Source of the DNA: Isoptericola croceus
GTDB lineage: Bacteria; Actinomycetota; Actinomycetes; Actinomycetales; Cellulomonadaceae
DNA: 64,000 nucleotides
Assembly: GCF_029382255.1 (NCBI RefSeq)
Contig: NZ_JARLLG010000009.1
Span: forward strand, 104,856-168,855
Direction: 5' to 3'
Within the stretch, counting starts at the first letter, position 1, and each line of letters starts with the position of its first letter. Below, piece by piece: positions 62,234 through 64,000 of the stretch. The position numbers and the translations under genes are program-made. The notes below the pieces were generated by a model. The model worked only from the letters and a program-made list of their open reading frames with translations, ran no database searches and was not told the DNA's origin.

Positions 62234-62331
62234 GATGTGCGGCCGTCGGGACGTGTGGTGCGGGTGCCGACGTCGGGCAGACTAGGGGCGCGACCCGGCC
62301 GGGTCGCACGAATCGTCTGAAGGAGCACACG

Positions 62332-63591
62332 GTGACCGACGTTCTCGACGAGCTGCACTGGCGAGGCCTGGTGGCGCAGACCACCGACGAGGCCGCGCTG
62401 CGGGACGCGCTCTCGGAGGGCCCGATCGTGTATTACTGCGGCTTCGACCCGACGGCCCCCAGCCTCCACCACGGGCACCTCGTGCAGCTGCTCGTGCTGC
62501 GGCACCTGCAGCGCGCCGGACACCGCGCCGTCGCGCTGGTGGGTGGCGCCACGGGGATGATCGGCGACCCCCGCCAGTCGGGCGAGCGGGTGCTCAACAC
62601 CAAGGAGACCGTGGCCGAGTGGACCGAGCGCCTCCAGGCGCAGGTGTCCCGCTTCCTCGACTTCGAGGGCGACAACCCGGCGATCCTGGTCAACAACCTC
62701 GACTGGATCGACGGGCTGTCGGCGATCGACTTCCTGCGGGACGTCGGCAAGCACTACCGGCTCGGCACGATGCTGGCGAAGGACACCGTGGCACGCCGGC
62801 TGAGCTCGGACGAGGGGATCAGCTTCACCGAGTTCAGCTACCAGATCCTGCAGGGCATCGACTTCCTGGAGCTGTACCGGCGCCACGGCGTGACCCTGCA
62901 GACGGGCGGCAACGACCAGTGGGGGAACCTCCTGTCCGGCGTCGAGCTGGTGCGCAAGACCGAGGGCGAGGCTGTCCACGTCCTGACGACACCGCTGATC
63001 ACCAAGGCGGACGGCACCAAGTTCGGCAAGACGGAGGGCGGGGCGGTCTGGCTCGCTGCCGACATGATGAGCCCGTACGCGTTCTACCAGTACTGGCTCA
63101 ACGCCTCCGACGCCGACGTGGTGGCGTGGCTCAAGATCTTCACGTTCCGCACCCGCCAGGAGATCGTCGAGCTCGAGCAGGAGGTGGCCGAGCGTCCCTT
63201 CGCCCGGGCGGCGCAGAAGGCGCTCGCCGCGGACGTCACGACGCTGGTCCACGGGCAGGAGGCGACCGACGCCGTCATCGCCGCGAGCCAGGCGCTCTTC
63301 GGACGCGGGGAGCTGACGGGGCTCGACGCGGAGACGCTCGGCGCCGCGACGGCCGAGCTGCCGCGCGCCGACGTCTCCGCGGGGACCTTGGTGCTGGACG
63401 CGTTGGTCGACAGCGGACTGGTGGCCTCGCGGGCCGCAGGACGTCGCGCGATCGCCGACGGCGGCGCGTACGTCAACAACGTCAAGGTCGTGTCCGAGGA
63501 TGCCGAGCTGCGTCCGGAAGACCTGCTGCACGGCCGGTACGCGGTGCTGCGGCGCGGCAAGAAGACGCTCGCTGTCGCCGTCTCTCGGTGA
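62332..63591 (+). CDS. tyrS: Tyrosine-tRNA ligase
   Basis: 419-residue class I synthetase. The HIGH-type motif is HHGH at residues 46-49 (PTAPSLHHGHL), the KMSKS-type loop is KFGKT at 230-234, and the C-terminal 65 residues form an S4 domain (GLVASRAAGRRAIADGGAYVNNVKV). GTG 62332 has GAAGGAG upstream. No T-box leader is visible; 98 nt of plain DNA separate it from the glycosylase gene. It is the last gene before the rRNA operon. Confidence 0.96.
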   Translation: MTDVLDELHWRGLVAQTTDEAALRDALSEGPIVYYCGFDPTAPSLHHGHLVQLLVLRHLQRAGHRAVALVGGATGMIGDPRQSGERVLNTKETVAEWTERLQAQVSRFLDFEGDNPAILVNNLDWIDGLSAIDFLRDVGKHYRLGTMLAKDTVARRLSSDEGISFTEFSYQILQGIDFLELYRRHGVTLQTGGNDQWGNLLSGVELVRKTEGEAVHVLTTPLITKADGTKFGKTEGGAVWLAADMMSPYAFYQYWLNASDADVVAWLKIFTFRTRQEIVELEQEVAERPFARAAQKALAADVTTLVHGQEATDAVIAASQALFGRGELTGLDAETLGAATAELPRADVSAGTLVLDALVDSGLVASRAAGRRAIADGGAYVNNVKVVSEDAELRPEDLLHGRYAVLRRGKKTLAVAVSR

Positions 63592-63610
63592 CCGAGGAGC
63601 CGTGAAACCT

Positions 63611-63645
63611 GCTCTGGCCTGCGGATTTGGTCCGCAGGCCAGAGC
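63611..63645 (+). terminator. Strong hairpin terminator after tyrS
   Basis: GCTCTGGCCTGCGGA at 63611-63625 and its exact complement at 63631-63645 make a perfect 15-bp stem with a 5-nt loop. It separates the tyrS transcript from the rRNA control region. No U-tract follows. Confidence 0.85.
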
Positions 63646-63740
63646 ATGTGTAATGTTCTGGTCGTTCGCCCGGCAGGGAGGAACGAACACCGAGGAGACA
63701 GCCCGTCGGGCTGGGTACCGGTGGTCGGTCCCGCAGGTGG

Positions 63741-63769
63741 ATGACCTCGAACCTTCGATCGGGTACAGT
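63741..63769 (+). promoter_or_regulatory. Upstream rRNA operon promoter
   Basis: ATGACC (63741-63746) and TACAGT (63764-63769) are spaced by 17 bp. It lies about 90 bp before a second, stronger promoter, the tandem arrangement usual for rrn operons. Confidence 0.5.
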
Positions 63770-63832
63770 ATTGTGTCCGATCAGTCGAGGACCCGGCAGT
63801 ACTTTCCCGTCGACTTGGCTCGCTGAGAGCGG

Positions 63833-63861
63833 TTGACGGAGTGGAACAGTGCGGGTAAGGT
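63833..63861 (+). promoter_or_regulatory. Main rRNA operon promoter
   Basis: TTGACG (63833-63838) and TAAGGT (63856-63861) with an exact 17-bp spacer form a near-consensus sigma70 promoter, the best in the window. Confidence 0.8.
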
Positions 63862-64000
63862 TGAAGGGTTGCCCCGGACGGGGTCGGGATGGTTGTCCTG
63901 ATCTTGGATGGTGTGCGTCGGTTGTTTGAGAACTCAACAGTGTGCTTGATAGTCAATGCCAAATTATTGAACCCTTTTGTGGGTTCTTTTGGATACAGAT
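63862..64000 (+). ncRNA. rRNA operon leader (5' part of the precursor)
   Basis: The sequence GTTGTTTGAGAACTCAACAG (63921-63940) is the conserved antitermination/boxB-boxA-like element found before actinobacterial 16S genes; TTGAG-AA-CTCAA forms its hairpin. GAACCC/GGGTTC (63969-63986) makes another stem followed by TTTT. The 16S rRNA gene itself must begin beyond base 64000. Confidence 0.75.

Noticed and set aside
62234-62331. T-box leader for tyrS
   Set aside because: The gap is only 98 nt and no T-box bulge sequence or terminator/antiterminator pair is visible.
63646-63832. tRNA gene or small ORF after tyrS
   Set aside because: No cloverleaf with TTC loop could be drawn and short frames lack ribosome binding sites; the region fits rRNA promoter DNA.

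Overview
The window is chromosomal DNA from a high-GC actinobacterium. The pointers are the very high GC, frequent GTG starts, many TAnnnT hexamers 6-8 nt before a start codon (leaderless mRNAs), a PriA-type HisA and F420-type oxidoreductases. Gene content and the rRNA leader look most like the Cellulomonadaceae/Promicromonosporaceae side of the Micrococcales; that placement is inference.

Layout. 1-4.5 kb: lspA (cut by the window edge)-rluD, a secreted beta-helix protein and a convergent LacI regulator. 4.6-10.8 kb: dnaE, a Nudix hydrolase, a PPOX-type flavoprotein, a small S4 protein and hisD. 10.8-26.7 kb: an accessory block with a lipase-like hydrolase, a very large clan-A glycosidase-like surface protein, RecQ, a SWIM/SNF2 helicase, a lactococcin 972-type bacteriocin cassette and a second RecQ fused to a phosphoribosyltransferase-like domain. 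26.7-31.8 kb: Rieske lipoprotein, then hisC-hisB-(unknown)-hisH-priA-sseB. 31.8-37.4 kb: envelope proteins, DUF1844, catalase with its own Fur-type regulator, and infC-rpmI-rplT. 37.4-47 kb: SpoU methyltransferase, 2H phosphoesterase, a Mn/Zn ABC importer, pheST and an SDR. 47-52 kb: LLM oxidoreductase, a DUF2306/two-component operon, a methyltransferase and a quinone oxidoreductase. 52.3-60.9 kb: a complete argCJBDFRGH cluster. The end: a P-loop kinase-like gene, 3-methyladenine glycosylase, tyrS, a strong hairpin, then tandem promoters and the leader of an rRNA operon whose 16S gene lies beyond the edge.

The most distinctive locus is the bacteriocin cassette at 20.4-23.6 kb (minus strand). 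It encodes a secreted lactococcin 972-family peptide, a large bacteriocin-associated membrane protein and an ABC ATPase. It is visibly more AT-rich than its surroundings and sits between two helicase genes. The peptide's signal-sequence region appears to carry a one-base frameshift: a good ribosome binding site and GTG start lie in a different frame from the hydrophobic signal sequence.

Regulatory DNA is rich. There is a 15-bp Fur-type palindrome before the fur-catalase pair and a 10-bp tandem repeat between those genes. infC has an ATC start and a long structured leader. A DtxR-like dyad covers the presumed start of the metal-transporter mRNA, and an 18-bp palindrome lies between the quinone oxidoreductase and methyltransferase genes. 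Several TAG stop codons double as the first bases of the next gene's -10 element.

No tRNA gene, CRISPR array, insertion sequence or prophage was found. The only stretches over 300 nt without a gene are 35528-35896 (regulatory DNA and infC leader) and 63592-64000 (terminator and rrn control region).
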